Notes: a model not told the origin generated them from the sequence alone. 64,000 nt of DNA from Nostoc sp. PCC 7524 (GCF_000316645.1 NC_019684.1:3191501-3255500), one strand, 5' to 3'. Numbered from the stretch's first letter, positions 1 through 9,060 are shown. Numbers and translations: made by a program.

Positions 1-35
1 CGATATGAAGTTGATCCGCAGTGAGGACATTTCAT
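1..35 (-). CDS. Start of a zinc-ribbon protein, possibly IS1-type transposase (partial at window edge)
   Basis: On the minus strand an ATG at 35 opens a frame reading MKCPHCGSTSY before the window ends. The CPHCGS pattern is a zinc-ribbon half-site. N-termini like this are typical of IS1-family InsA-like transposases in cyanobacteria, but eleven residues cannot prove it; any small zinc-ribbon protein would fit. Most of the gene lies outside the window. Confidence 0.35.
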   Translation of the reverse strand, partial: MKCPHCGSTSY

Positions 36-168
36 CTTCTTCTTGAGTTTGTCATGTGCTGATGATTACCTCTGAGTATGGAATTTGAAAAGTGTACTTT
101 ACATTTTTTAACATAACTGTTACATAGTGTTAATCGCAACTAATCAAGGTAAAAATTTAATCGTAAAT

Positions 169-768
169 ATGACTACAAATATTCCCCCAAAACTGCGGAA
201 GTTACCAAATCAGGCGATAGGAGCTAAGATTTTTCACTCCATCAACATCGTTAGCTTGTTCCTCATGCTTACCAGTGGACTACAAATTTATAACGCCAAC
301 CCAGTGTTTGGTGGACGTACAGGTTTACATATCTCGCCGATATTTACATTAGGAGGTTGGTTAGCAGGTGGTAGACATTGGCACTTTGCGGCTATGTGGT
401 TATTTTCCTTAAATCTGTTGTGGTATGGAATTTATATTTTCATCACTCGACGTTGGCGACATAGATTTGTGGGTGTGAATGACTGGAAAGCATTACAAAA
501 AAGTCAAAATCCCAAGCGTCTAATTTATGCTTGGCATCGCATTGTCTACACATCGATAATTCCGATTTTGCTGCTAGCACTACTAACAGGTGTAGGGATG
601 TATAAGCCAGCTCAATTTCCTTGGATTGTAGATATGTTTGGCAGTTGGCAAGGACTGCGGATTGTGCATTTCGCTTCAGTGCCACTGGTGGTAATATTTA
701 CAATTATTCACTCATTTTTAGGTCACAAAGCTGGTGGTGAACAACTCACAGAGTCAATGTTTTGGTGA
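169..768 (+). CDS. Cytochrome b561-like membrane protein (haem partner of the next gene)
   Basis: Integral membrane protein of about 199 residues with four to five hydrophobic helices. Histidines sit at helix ends (IFHSIN, RHWHFAAMW, AWHRIVYT, VHFASVP, HSFLGHK), as in bacterial cytochrome b561/thiosulfate-reductase cytochrome b subunits that ligate b-haems and pass electrons between quinone and a periplasmic partner. It lies 34 bases upstream of a molybdopterin oxidoreductase gene, and such pairs form a membrane redox complex; the substrate is unknown. The ATG at 169 is preferred because MTTNIPPK starts the likely cytoplasmic tail. A GTG at 127 in the same frame would add 14 residues. No strong ribosome site separates the two choices. 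Confidence 0.8.
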   Translation: MTTNIPPKLRKLPNQAIGAKIFHSINIVSLFLMLTSGLQIYNANPVFGGRTGLHISPIFTLGGWLAGGRHWHFAAMWLFSLNLLWYGIYIFITRRWRHRFVGVNDWKALQKSQNPKRLIYAWHRIVYTSIIPILLLALLTGVGMYKPAQFPWIVDMFGSWQGLRIVHFASVPLVVIFTIIHSFLGHKAGGEQLTESMFW

Positions 769-802
769 AACTATAAAATACGTAAATTTCGCATAATTAA
801 AT

Positions 803-1525
803 ATGAGTTTAATTCGCTTACGTCATCCCCAGTTAACGCGCCGTCAATTTTTGAAAATTTCCGGTGTTTCTAGCATCAGTTTATTGCTTGGTGGTTGTGG
901 TACACCACTGTTTGAAGACTTGGTAGGTACGCTTTCTGAACCACTCAATCAAAAATTTGAGAAACTAATATTTAATGACCAAAAGCTAGTACCGGAATTT
1001 TCGCCTAGTGAAATTCAACCAGAGGCTTTGATAGTTAATAGCTTCCGTTACACACCAATTATTGATTTAGACAAATATCGTTTAGTCGTTGATGGCGAGG
1101 TGAATAATCCCTTGAGTCTCAGTATGGCAGAAATTCAGAGTTTACCCCTCACTTCCATGATTATACGCCATGTTTGTGTAGAAGGTTGGGCGGCGATCGT
1201 GCAATGGGGTGGTGTGTGTTTGAGAGAAATTATTGCTCTTGCTCAACCTAAGAATAATATCCGGTATGCTTATTTTAAATCGGCTGATGGCTATTATGAA
1301 AGTTGGGATATTGCTTCAGCTTTACATCCACAAACACTGTTAGCTTATCAAAAAAATGGTGAATCTTTGCCAGTTGAGAATGGTGCGCCCTTACGTTTAG
1401 CTTCGCCAATTAAACTTGGTTATAAACAAAGTAAGTGGGTAACTAAAATCATGCTCACCAGTCATTTAACAGCTTTTAAGGGTTACTGGGAAGACCAAGG
1501 TTATGAATGGTTTGCAGGAATTTAA
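803..1525 (+). CDS. Exported molybdopterin-dependent oxidoreductase, sulfite-oxidase/MsrP fold
   Basis: 240 residues. The N-terminus has a twin-arginine motif (TRRQFLK, residues 12-18) followed by a hydrophobic stretch and a lipobox-like LLGGC with Cys32, so it is probably Tat-exported and possibly lipid-anchored. The core is the sulfite-oxidase-type Moco domain. Cys125 in RHVCVEGW is the expected molybdenum ligand, followed by the WGGV segment usual in this fold. With the cytochrome b gene just upstream it resembles MsrP/MsrQ-like or sulfite-oxidase-like pairs. Whether it reduces methionine sulfoxide or oxidises another substrate cannot be decided from sequence. The length fits single-domain members without the dimerisation domain. 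Confidence 0.85.
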   Translation: MSLIRLRHPQLTRRQFLKISGVSSISLLLGGCGTPLFEDLVGTLSEPLNQKFEKLIFNDQKLVPEFSPSEIQPEALIVNSFRYTPIIDLDKYRLVVDGEVNNPLSLSMAEIQSLPLTSMIIRHVCVEGWAAIVQWGGVCLREIIALAQPKNNIRYAYFKSADGYYESWDIASALHPQTLLAYQKNGESLPVENGAPLRLASPIKLGYKQSKWVTKIMLTSHLTAFKGYWEDQGYEWFAGI

Positions 1526-1574
1526 ATTAGGGATAGTCTAAGCCATAAGTCTGATCATTATTTGTTTTAAACTA

Positions 1575-3008
1575 ATGAATTTTTTAGATAAATTACATCA
1601 CAGCATTTCGCACAATCAAAGTTTACTATTTGTTGGACTTGATCCCAATCCAGAGATGATGCCTGCTGGCTATGAATCTCAAGATATCATTCATAGTTTA
1701 TGGGATTGGATGCAATTCATTATTGGGGAAACTGCTGATTTTGTCTGTGCTTATAAGCCAACGTTAGGTTTTTATGAAGCTTTGGGTATTCCGGGTTTAG
1801 AATTATTGGCAAAAACTTTAGCCGCTATCCCAAAACATATCCCAATTATTTTAGATGCTAAACATAGTGATTTAAATACTAGCACTATGTTAGCTCGGAC
1901 TGTGTTTACAGAATGGCAAGTAGATGCTATTACTCTTAGCCCATATACAGGGCAAGATCATGTAGCTCCGTTTTTGGTTTATCCTGATAAAGCAGTATTT
2001 ATTTTATGTTGCACTTCTAACCCAGGTGCAGAAGCTTTACAACACTATCCAACAAACGAATCACCACTTTATTTACAGGTAGTAAAAGAGTCAAAAAATT
2101 GGGGTACTCCAGAACAATTGGCTTTAGAAGTAGGAACTAAAAATCCTGATGTTTTATCTCGAATTCGTGCAATTGCGCCTGAAAGGATCATTATGGCGCG
2201 TAGTATCTGGGCTGAAGGCGGTAACTTGAAGCAAATTCTAGAGGCTGGTTTGGATGCTAATGGTGATGGTTTATTAATTCCTGTTCCTCAAGATATTTTA
2301 GCCAAACCAAATTTATCTGAAGAAATCCAGTCTTTAAATACAGAAATTAATCAGGTGAGAAATCAGGTAATTCAGAATGGTGAGACTTGTCCTGTTTGGC
2401 TACCAGATGTTGTATCTGCAAATCACCATCCTTTACATGATTTGATTTTGCAGCTTTATGAGATTGATTGCATTATGTTTGGTAACTTTGTCCAAGCATC
2501 AGGAGCAATATTTCCTTATTATATTGACTTACGCAAAATTATTTCTAATCCCCAAATTTTTAGTCAAGTTATCAGTGGCTATGAGGAGATTTTACAGAAT
2601 CTCACGTTTGATAGGTTAGCTGGTATTCCTTATGGTTCTTTGCCTACTGCTACAGGGTTATCTTTACGTCTGCATTGTCCAATGATTTTTCCTCGTAAAG
2701 AAGTGAAAGCACACGGAACTCGAAAATTAATTGAAGGTAATTTTGATCCCGGCGAAACGGTGGTAGTTGTTGATGATATTTTGATTAGTGGTAAAAGTGT
2801 GATGGAAGGGGCAGAAAAGTTAAAGTCTGCTGGCTTAAATGTGCATGATATTGTCGTTTTTATTGACCATGAGCAAGGGGTAAAAGATAGATTACAACAA
2901 AATGGGTATCGCGCTCATGCAGTTTTAACTATTTCTGAAATAACTAATGTTCTGCATCAATCAGGCAGAATTAATGATGAGCAATTTTTGGCGCTAACTG
3001 AAAGCTAA
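1575..3008 (+). CDS. pyrFE: Bifunctional OMP decarboxylase / orotate phosphoribosyltransferase
   Basis: 477-residue fusion carrying the last two steps of UMP synthesis. The N-terminal half is an orotidine-5'-phosphate decarboxylase with the catalytic DAKHSD motif at residues 94-99 and a GLDPNP start, close to the type-2 PyrF group. The C-terminal half is orotate phosphoribosyltransferase, with the PRPP-binding motif VVVVDDILISGKS near residue 400 and KAHGTRKLIEG before it. The enzymes are separate in many bacteria; this PyrF-PyrE order is common in cyanobacteria and the reverse of eukaryotic UMPS. It stands alone, 49 bases after the Moco protein. All key motifs are present, so it should be active. 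Confidence 0.93.
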   Translation: MNFLDKLHHSISHNQSLLFVGLDPNPEMMPAGYESQDIIHSLWDWMQFIIGETADFVCAYKPTLGFYEALGIPGLELLAKTLAAIPKHIPIILDAKHSDLNTSTMLARTVFTEWQVDAITLSPYTGQDHVAPFLVYPDKAVFILCCTSNPGAEALQHYPTNESPLYLQVVKESKNWGTPEQLALEVGTKNPDVLSRIRAIAPERIIMARSIWAEGGNLKQILEAGLDANGDGLLIPVPQDILAKPNLSEEIQSLNTEINQVRNQVIQNGETCPVWLPDVVSANHHPLHDLILQLYEIDCIMFGNFVQASGAIFPYYIDLRKIISNPQIFSQVISGYEEILQNLTFDRLAGIPYGSLPTATGLSLRLHCPMIFPRKEVKAHGTRKLIEGNFDPGETVVVVDDILISGKSVMEGAEKLKSAGLNVHDIVVFIDHEQGVKDRLQQNGYRAHAVLTISEITNVLHQSGRINDEQFLALTES

Positions 3009-3376
3009 CTCATATCTTGCACCGAAGCGATATTCCGCCTCGGAATAAATGGAGATTCTCATAGCCTAAGTCCGTTTTAACGGACTGAAAGATTGTTCTA
3101 GTCAGATTTATCGACTTGAGCTATACAGCCCAGAAATGTATTTCTAGGTGGTATGAAAATCTGGCGCAAGATATCAGGTAATTTTATTTTTAATTGATAA
3201 AGAACCTCTCATTACTACCTTGGCTATTGCTAAATATTATTTTTAAACGTTAATTAGTATAAAATTTGAAGTTTCTGTCATACTTAAAATTAAGAGATAT
3301 GCAGATTTAATTTGCATAGTTCTTACTAATGATAGATGTATAATATTAGTTCTTAAATAAGTATTTTGAACTCAAT
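3009..3376. repeat. Intergenic region with a repeat bounded by ATATCTTGC inverted ends
   Basis: No gene seen. ATATCTTGCACC at 3012-3023 faces GGCGCAAGATAT at 3163-3174 (11 of 12 positions pair), bounding about 163 bp. Inside, AGTCCGTT (3069-3076) and AACGGACT (3079-3086) form a perfect 8-bp hairpin with a TT loop. A similar CTTGCA/TGCAAG bounded segment lies at 35618-35735, so this looks like a dispersed cyanobacterial intergenic repeat. The remainder, to 3376, is AT-rich and presumably holds the promoter of the next gene. Confidence 0.5.
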
Positions 3377-4462
3377 ATGATGAATATATCTCTAAAATTA
3401 TTAATTAAATGCTTAATTGTCACTTTGTTATTTCCTCTAGTATTTCTCAATGGTTGTTTAGTTTTTCGATTTTTTCAATATTTCCAGCCCCTAGTGACAA
3501 TTTTTATTTTAGCAACTTTACTGGCTTTTATTTTAAACTATCCAGTTTCACTACTCCAACAAAGAGGAATAAAGCGTAACTATGCTATAGCATTAGTATT
3601 TTGTGTAACTTTGCTAGTCTTAATCATGGTAGCTATTATATTAGTACCAATAGCATTAGAACAATTTCATGAAGTAGCAAAACTACTTCCTCAGTGGATT
3701 GATTCTAGTCAGGAGAAAATTCAAAATTATACTGATGCAGTATTAGGACAAAGATTTCAGGTTAACCTCAGTCAAATAATTACCAGGTTAATTGATAAAT
3801 TACCAGATGAATTGGAGAATATTTTTGATAATTTATTAAGTATATTTATAGATACAATTGATAGCATTTCGGAAGCACTGGTAACTTTAGTTTTAACTTT
3901 TTATATATTATTAGATGGGCAAAGAATTTGGGAAAGTATATTTAAGAAATTCCCGTGGAATTTTGCTCAACAGTTAAGTCAGTCTATTCAGGATAACTTT
4001 CAAAATTACTTAATTGGTCAAGCAACTTTAGCTTTACTGATGGGGACTTCCCAAACCCTGATGTTTTTAGTTTTTCGAGTTCAGTTTGGGTTACTTTTTG
4101 GTTTAGGTATTGGCATTTCTAGTTTAATTCCCTTTGGGGATGTGGTGAGCTTAATTGTGATCAGTTTAATCATCGCGTCCTATGATTTTTGGTTAGCGGT
4201 GAAAGTTTTAGCAGTAGCGGTAATTATTGACCAGTTAATTGACCAAGCGATCGCACCCCGACTTTTTGGTAGTCTGACAGGAGTGAGGCCAGTATGGGTG
4301 TTGATTTCCTTACTGGTGGGAACTTACATCGGTGGGTTGATAGGATTGATTATTGCCGTACCTGTGGCGGGTTTAATTAAAGATATTATCGATGGCTGGG
4401 AGTCTGTATCTAGCGATGAGCATCAAGCTGTCGTTGCTGAAGCAGCGCCGGAAAAGTTATAG
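3377..4462 (+). CDS. AI-2E family transporter (UPF0118)
   Basis: 361-residue polytopic membrane protein with the two N-terminal helix pairs, the long soluble middle (residues 85-155) and the C-terminal block of helices characteristic of AI-2E/PerM family exporters. The segment LVTLVLTFYILLDGQRIW and the later PFGDVVSLIVI and LFGSLTGVRPVWVLISLLVGTYIGG regions match the conserved family core. Family members include the E. coli autoinducer-2 exporter TqsA and Na+/H+ antiporter-like proteins; in cyanobacteria the substrate is unknown. ATG codons at 3377 and 3380 are equivalent start choices. It is monocistronic, with AT-rich DNA upstream and a terminator-like hairpin about 170 bases downstream. 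Confidence 0.88.
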   Translation: MMNISLKLLIKCLIVTLLFPLVFLNGCLVFRFFQYFQPLVTIFILATLLAFILNYPVSLLQQRGIKRNYAIALVFCVTLLVLIMVAIILVPIALEQFHEVAKLLPQWIDSSQEKIQNYTDAVLGQRFQVNLSQIITRLIDKLPDELENIFDNLLSIFIDTIDSISEALVTLVLTFYILLDGQRIWESIFKKFPWNFAQQLSQSIQDNFQNYLIGQATLALLMGTSQTLMFLVFRVQFGLLFGLGIGISSLIPFGDVVSLIVISLIIASYDFWLAVKVLAVAVIIDQLIDQAIAPRLFGSLTGVRPVWVLISLLVGTYIGGLIGLIIAVPVAGLIKDIIDGWESVSSDEHQAVVAEAAPEKL

Positions 4463-4559
4463 TTGGGGGCTGGGTTAATTGGGTTGACATTTTCTTGATC
4501 TACTTACGCGATTGTACTATGTTGCAAAAAAAGAATTAAAATTATGCAATTTTTGCATT

Positions 4560-4675
4560 TTCTCGGATGCGCTAAAGTCAAACAGATGGCATCCTCTATG
4601 AGTAGGAATAGAGTTGATGGCATACATAATCAGTACCCCGGTGGTGATAGCCGGGGGCTTTTTATTTTTTGGTAC
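4560..4675 (+). ncRNA. Candidate small RNA ending in an intrinsic terminator
   Basis: The space between the transporter and the convergent FAD gene contains a compact structured unit: a small hairpin (CTCTA 4594-4598 with TAGAG 4609-4613), a spacer, then a GC-rich hairpin and T-run at 4636-4670. A GGCAT motif occurs twice (4588-4592 and 4619-4623). No believable protein frame starts here; the only open frame begins at a TTG and runs into a repeat. A terminator about 170 bases after a stop codon, with its own structured leader, suits an independent small RNA but could equally be a long 3' UTR. I do not recognise an Rfam family. Confidence 0.35.
4636..4670 (+). terminator. Rho-independent terminator
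   Basis: CCCCGG (4636-4641) pairs with CCGGGG (4651-4656) around a nine-base loop and is followed by GCTTTTTATTTTTT. This is a textbook intrinsic terminator on the plus strand, closing the AI-2E transporter transcript or the candidate small RNA. Confidence 0.75.
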
Positions 4676-4717
4676 AAGAGTTGAGAGCCTAGAGCATCGA
4701 TTCAGTAATGGAAAACC

Positions 4718-4803
4718 TAACCCCCCAACCCCCTTCCCTACTAGGGAAGGGGGAGCAAAACTCCCCTCTCTTTGCAGGGGAGGGGCTGGGGGAGGGGTTC
4801 TTC
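4718..4803. repeat. C-rich/G-rich palindromic intergenic repeat
   Basis: An 86-bp segment with several CCCC and GGGG blocks. CCCCCTTCCCT (4729-4739) and AGGGAAGGGGG (4743-4753) form a perfect 11-bp stem with a three-base loop. A second GGGGAGGGG-rich half can pair with the first CCCC blocks. It is a dispersed repeat type well known between cyanobacterial genes. The open frame through it is an artefact of the composition. Confidence 0.7.
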
Positions 4804-4859
4804 TAGGAATACTGAATTGGTGTTCTAGATGCTAGAAAGAAGCAGAAGCTAGAAAATGC

Positions 4860-6059
4860 CTAATCCCCAGTCCCCAATCCTTCATCAAATTTTGCCATGA
4901 AGCGGCGGTCAATCCAGTCTTTCCAGTGCCATAGGAGTGGGTGGGGTGGGAGAGTGAAACAGCCTTTGTTAGCGATCGCGCGTCCATCTCCTGTACCTAT
5001 TAAACTTAAATATTGTTGCTGTGGTCTGTAGGGTTGGAGTGATTTACCGAATAACATCCGCCGCAGGTTTGCAAATAAGGGTTTACCCTGACGCACAGCA
5101 AAGACTCCCGCCTTTGGTAGGGGATGTTTCTCCATTGTGGCAATATCACCAGCAGCAAATACTTCTGGGTGGCTGAGAGATTGCAATGTATCTTTGACTA
5201 AAATAAAGCCTTGCTCATCCGTTGCTAACCCTGTAGTTTTTAACCATTGGGGTGCTGATGCTTGCGTTACCCAAAAAACTTTGTGGCACTCTATGGTTAA
5301 CCCAGATTCACACTTCACTTCAAACAATGCTTCATCCTTGGCAGATGGTGCAATTTGAGCAACGGTTTCACCCAAATGTAACTTTACCCCACGTCTAAGC
5401 AACACCTGTTGCACCTGATGCTGCACAGATGGATGATGATCAGGCATGAGTTGACTGTGACGCTGGAATAGATGAATTTTTAGATTTGGGAGTGGTTGTT
5501 GAGCTTGTTGTAAGATGCGGTGGAGATGAGTTTGCATTGCTAGTGCCAATTCCACACCCCCAGCACCACCACCGACAATGCTGATAATGATTGGTTTTTG
5601 GGGATTTTGCGCTACATTTGCTAATAGTTGATACCAATGCTCTAAAAACTGGGCTACTGGTTTAGCTGCGATCGCATATTCTGCGGCACCTGATACAGAT
5701 ATTGTGGCTGGAGTGCTGCCAATATCAATAGAGAGCAAGTCAAAATCTACGGCAGGACGGTTAGCACAAATCACTTTGTGGTTTTTTAAATCCAGGTCAA
5801 CTACTTTGTCAATATACAATTGCGCTTGAGCAAAATTAGCTAATCTTTCCAAGTCGATATGGCATTCGTCACGGCTGTAAGCGCCTGCAATATGTCCTGG
5901 GAGCATTCCAGAATAGGGTGTATCTGAAGCCGGAGTAATTAAAGTTAAACGTACTCCCGGTAGAGGTTTCATCCCAAACATTCTGAGTACAATGGCATGA
6001 CTGTGACCACCACCTACTAAGACTAAATTTTGTGCGATCGGTTGTAAATTTTGTTGCAT
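4860..6059 (-). CDS. FAD/NAD(P)-dependent oxidoreductase related to the SelD-fused family
   Basis: 399 residues. The Rossmann motif VGGGHSHA lies at residues 15-22, followed by MLPGHIAGAYSRDECHIDL, a second nucleotide-binding motif SIVGGGAGGVELALAM in the middle, and the flavin motif VFAAGDIA near residue 306. This is the pyridine-nucleotide-disulfide oxidoreductase fold, closest by eye to the NDH-2-like module that cyanobacteria often fuse to selenide water dikinase (SelD). Here no SelD part follows: the frame ends KFDEGLGTGD, and those last codons are made of a GGGATTGGGGACT-type heptamer repeat. A repeat insertion may have truncated a longer fusion, or this may be a stand-alone paralogue. 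Substrate unknown. Confidence 0.8.
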   Translation of the reverse strand: MQQNLQPIAQNLVLVGGGHSHAIVLRMFGMKPLPGVRLTLITPASDTPYSGMLPGHIAGAYSRDECHIDLERLANFAQAQLYIDKVVDLDLKNHKVICANRPAVDFDLLSIDIGSTPATISVSGAAEYAIAAKPVAQFLEHWYQLLANVAQNPQKPIIISIVGGGAGGVELALAMQTHLHRILQQAQQPLPNLKIHLFQRHSQLMPDHHPSVQHQVQQVLLRRGVKLHLGETVAQIAPSAKDEALFEVKCESGLTIECHKVFWVTQASAPQWLKTTGLATDEQGFILVKDTLQSLSHPEVFAAGDIATMEKHPLPKAGVFAVRQGKPLFANLRRMLFGKSLQPYRPQQQYLSLIGTGDGRAIANKGCFTLPPHPLLWHWKDWIDRRFMAKFDEGLGTGD

Positions 6060-6569
6060 CTGTAAATTTCAGCAAATGCTGAGGCTACTTTTGCGCTGAG
6101 GAACTTATGCTGAAAAATGATAACTTCTAGGCAGAAATTTCTGGCATGATTATTAAATAATCTCAGGATTTTTTGTCTAAAAATTGGAACTTGATGCAGT
6201 CCTATTTGTATTTATTAAACCCTAGTAAGTGTTTATGTTATTCATTAATACTTAGTAATAGCATATCATTTTTGACTCAGATTAGAGAATTCTCACAAAC
6301 ACAAATTAATTAAAACCCTGTATTACTTGCTTATTGAGACATTTCCCATCAATTAAATCATGATATTTGTCACAATTAAAAATTATGTAAATAATTTTAC
6401 CGAATACCAATACTTTGCATCATAATTACATAAATTTATGTTCAATTATCTTGGAGCAACGAGAGACATTTATCTTTATTGGTAGAAATATACATTATAT
6501 TTAACAGGTTTCGACCTTGAAAATTTAGAAAAAATACGTAACACTAAATTCCTAAATATCATATTATTT
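6060..6569. other. Gene-free AT-rich divergent intergenic region
   Basis: 510 bp between two divergent genes. It is strongly AT-rich with scattered stop codons in all frames. I see no repeat, hairpin with T-run or recognisable operator. It presumably contains the promoters of both flanking genes. Confidence 0.6.
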
Positions 6570-7337
6570 ATGTTTACTGAAATCTTTAATTTTTACCAAT
6601 CAGTTACCAAGGAAATTAAAAATAATCAACATACTCTGACAGATATCTTTCCTAAGAAATATTTTTCGTCTGTCAGCTTAACAAATAATTTTCATTATGT
6701 GTTCAAGCAGCAAGTACAATTAGCTATTGAGTATTGGCACAATCAACAACTAGAAAAATGGCTAGAAACTATTTTTTATTTAGAGAAATTAGTTCAAGAT
6801 TATCCCCAATATCAGGGAAGAATTATTGAGTTTCTCTGTGACTTTGTACGCAACAATGCTCCCTACATTTCTCAAGTAGCAAGCGATAATAGATCCACAT
6901 TACCAATCCGGACAGAAATTCAAACTGTTTTAACCATAATTGCCAAAACAGACAGACACAAAGACTCAGAAACTGAACAACTAAATTTAAGCCACACAGA
7001 CATGAGAGGAGCAAATCTCCAAGGAGCAAATCTAGAACTCACAAATCTCTATCATGTCAATCTTGCTGGGGCAAACCTGAGTCAAGCAAATCTATCTGGA
7101 GCCATCCTCAGTGCAGCCAACCTTTTAGGGGCAAACCTTTCAGGGGCAAACCTTTCAGGAGCTATCCTCAGTGCCGCTAATTTGAGCAAAGCGAATCTTG
7201 CAGGCGCTAATTTACGTAGAGCCAACCTTTATTTAGCTCATCTTCATTGGGCAATTATCGATGATGCTATATTTGATGACGCAAATCTCCGAGAAGCTCA
7301 GTTTGTAGTGATAGACACTACAAACAGTAATACATAA
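6570..7337 (+). CDS. Pentapeptide-repeat protein with N-terminal helical domain
   Basis: 255 residues. From about residue 135 to 245 it is built of A(N/D)LXX pentapeptides (GANLQGANL, SQANLSGAIL and so on), which fold as a right-handed quadrilateral beta-helix. The N-terminal 130 residues are helical and include EKLVQDYPQYQGRIIEFLCDFVRNNA and TEIQTVLTIIAKTD. These two blocks align with VAQDCPQEHWTIMEILTAFVRENA and RDIQAALTVIGRR of the next gene, so the two proteins share an N-terminal domain. The role is unknown; some pentapeptide proteins mimic DNA or serve in cyanobacterial membrane or stress functions. It has no signal peptide or membrane helix, unlike its neighbour. Confidence 0.85.
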   Translation: MFTEIFNFYQSVTKEIKNNQHTLTDIFPKKYFSSVSLTNNFHYVFKQQVQLAIEYWHNQQLEKWLETIFYLEKLVQDYPQYQGRIIEFLCDFVRNNAPYISQVASDNRSTLPIRTEIQTVLTIIAKTDRHKDSETEQLNLSHTDMRGANLQGANLELTNLYHVNLAGANLSQANLSGAILSAANLLGANLSGANLSGAILSAANLSKANLAGANLRRANLYLAHLHWAIIDDAIFDDANLREAQFVVIDTTNSNT

Positions 7338-7586
7338 AATTTTGATACTATCCAAAATTATAATTTTTAATGGTAATTATTTTTGTTTTTACTATAGGCT
7401 ATGAACTGTTGACTAACTCAAAGAAAAATTTTTAACTCTTGCGTAAGTCTTGATTAAATTTTCATAAAGTTGAGATGTATTTTATTTAACGGAAGCAATA
7501 CATAACCGAATTTTTGCCGTAACATATTTGATTTTTCAGTTAAATGCTATATTATCTTTTTCAAGCCCCTAAGTAATATTGCTATT

Positions 7587-9053
7587 ATGTCTGCCAATAA
7601 AACAGACACGTTGTGGCGATGGTTAATCACCACAGCAGTCGTGTTTGCTTTTTTTATTACACTGATTTTATTTACATCATCGCATATTGAAAAATTATCA
7701 TTTCAGCAACAATTGCAATATAGGAATCAAGCATTAACCACTACTGCCATTGTTTTTTTAGGCTTGGGAGTCATGATTAATGCTTATTATGCAGCTAAAC
7801 GAGTAGATGCAATCTATAAAAGTGCAGTAGCTGCTGAAAAAAATCTAGAAATTAATATTCAGAATGCCAAAGTTACTCAAGATAGATTAGTTTCAGAACG
7901 CTTGATGGCAGCAATCACTCAACTGGGGCATGAAAAAGTTGAAACCCGGACAAGTGCCATTTATGTATTAGAAAGAGTTGCTCAAGATTGTCCTCAAGAG
8001 CATTGGACAATCATGGAAATTTTGACAGCATTTGTACGAGAAAATGCTGTTGTCAATGAAGCAGCAGAACGCAGGGAAGAAGACTTACAGCCTTACTCTA
8101 GCAACCATAAAAACGGGGAGCGGCGAGTACAGCAGTTGGGAATCAATATCTCGGAAGAATCAACAAGAATTCGTCGGGATATTCAAGCAGCTTTAACTGT
8201 GATTGGCAGACGTAATTTCCAGCAGGAAGAGGAAAGTAAAACACTAGATTTAAGATACACCGATTTAAGACGAGCAGACTTATTGGGAGCTAATTTACAA
8301 CGTGCAGATTTGCGCGGTTCTGACTTGCGGGGGGCTGATTTACGTAGCTGTAACTTAAGTGGAGCTAATCTGGAGAGTGTGAAACTGGCTGGTTCTATTC
8401 TTTATGAAGCCAACTTGTTGAAAGCCAATCTACAAGGCGCAAATCTCAATGGCACAAACCTTAATCGTGCGGAAATGTCTGGGGCGAATCTACGGGGTGC
8501 TTACTTGGTGGGTGCAAGTCTGCGTGCAGCTAACTTACAAGGGGCAAATTTATATAAAGCCAACCTACAACAAGCGACTTTGAAAGTAGCTAATCTTTCA
8601 GGTGCAAAGCTATTTCTGGCTAACTTACAGGGGGCAAAATTGGGGAAAGCTAACTTGTATCTTTGTGGTTTAATTGGAGCCGATTTACAGGGAGCAAACC
8701 TCAATGGTGCTAATTTGTCTGGAGCCAACCTCAATGCAGCTAAACTCCAACAAACAGAAATATTATTTGCTGATTTCACAGGGGCTAGTTTAACGGAAGC
8801 AGACTTGCATAAAGCCAACCTTATGGGAGCAAATCTACAACAGGTAACTCTCTATGAAGCTAATCTTACTCAGGCTAATTTAGTCGGAGCTAACCTGTCT
8901 GATGCTAACTTCTGTGATGTGAACCTAGAGGGGGCAATCTTGACAGGTGCGAAAAACTTAGAAGCTCAACAAATTTGTATGGCGGTTGGCGATCGCACGA
9001 CTCGTCTACCTGATAACATCGAAGTACCAATACATTGGCGACAATCGAGTTGA
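7587..9053 (+). CDS. Membrane-anchored pentapeptide-repeat protein
   Basis: 488 residues. Two hydrophobic helices (about 12-30 and 50-68) anchor the N-terminus. A charged helical region then contains ERLMAAITQLGHEKVETRTSAIY and the VAQDCPQEHWTIMEILTAFVREN and RDIQAALTVIGRR blocks shared with the preceding protein. About 50 pentapeptides follow from residue 215 to 475 (LDLRYTDLRRADLLGANLQ and onward), giving a long beta-helix. RERLMAAI-type blocks before pentapeptides are common in cyanobacterial proteins of unknown role. The ATG at 7587 follows an AT-rich promoter region of 249 bp, so it is likely transcribed apart from the upstream paralogue. Its 3' end faces a convergent small gene 7 bp away. 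Confidence 0.87.
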   Translation: MSANKTDTLWRWLITTAVVFAFFITLILFTSSHIEKLSFQQQLQYRNQALTTTAIVFLGLGVMINAYYAAKRVDAIYKSAVAAEKNLEINIQNAKVTQDRLVSERLMAAITQLGHEKVETRTSAIYVLERVAQDCPQEHWTIMEILTAFVRENAVVNEAAERREEDLQPYSSNHKNGERRVQQLGINISEESTRIRRDIQAALTVIGRRNFQQEEESKTLDLRYTDLRRADLLGANLQRADLRGSDLRGADLRSCNLSGANLESVKLAGSILYEANLLKANLQGANLNGTNLNRAEMSGANLRGAYLVGASLRAANLQGANLYKANLQQATLKVANLSGAKLFLANLQGAKLGKANLYLCGLIGADLQGANLNGANLSGANLNAAKLQQTEILFADFTGASLTEADLHKANLMGANLQQVTLYEANLTQANLVGANLSDANFCDVNLEGAILTGAKNLEAQQICMAVGDRTTRLPDNIEVPIHWRQSS

Positions 9054-9060
9054 GTTACCA

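Noticed and set aside
4614..4835. 73-residue plus-strand frame from TTG 4614
   Set aside because: It runs through a terminator and a G/C-rich palindromic repeat; composition and start codon are not gene-like.
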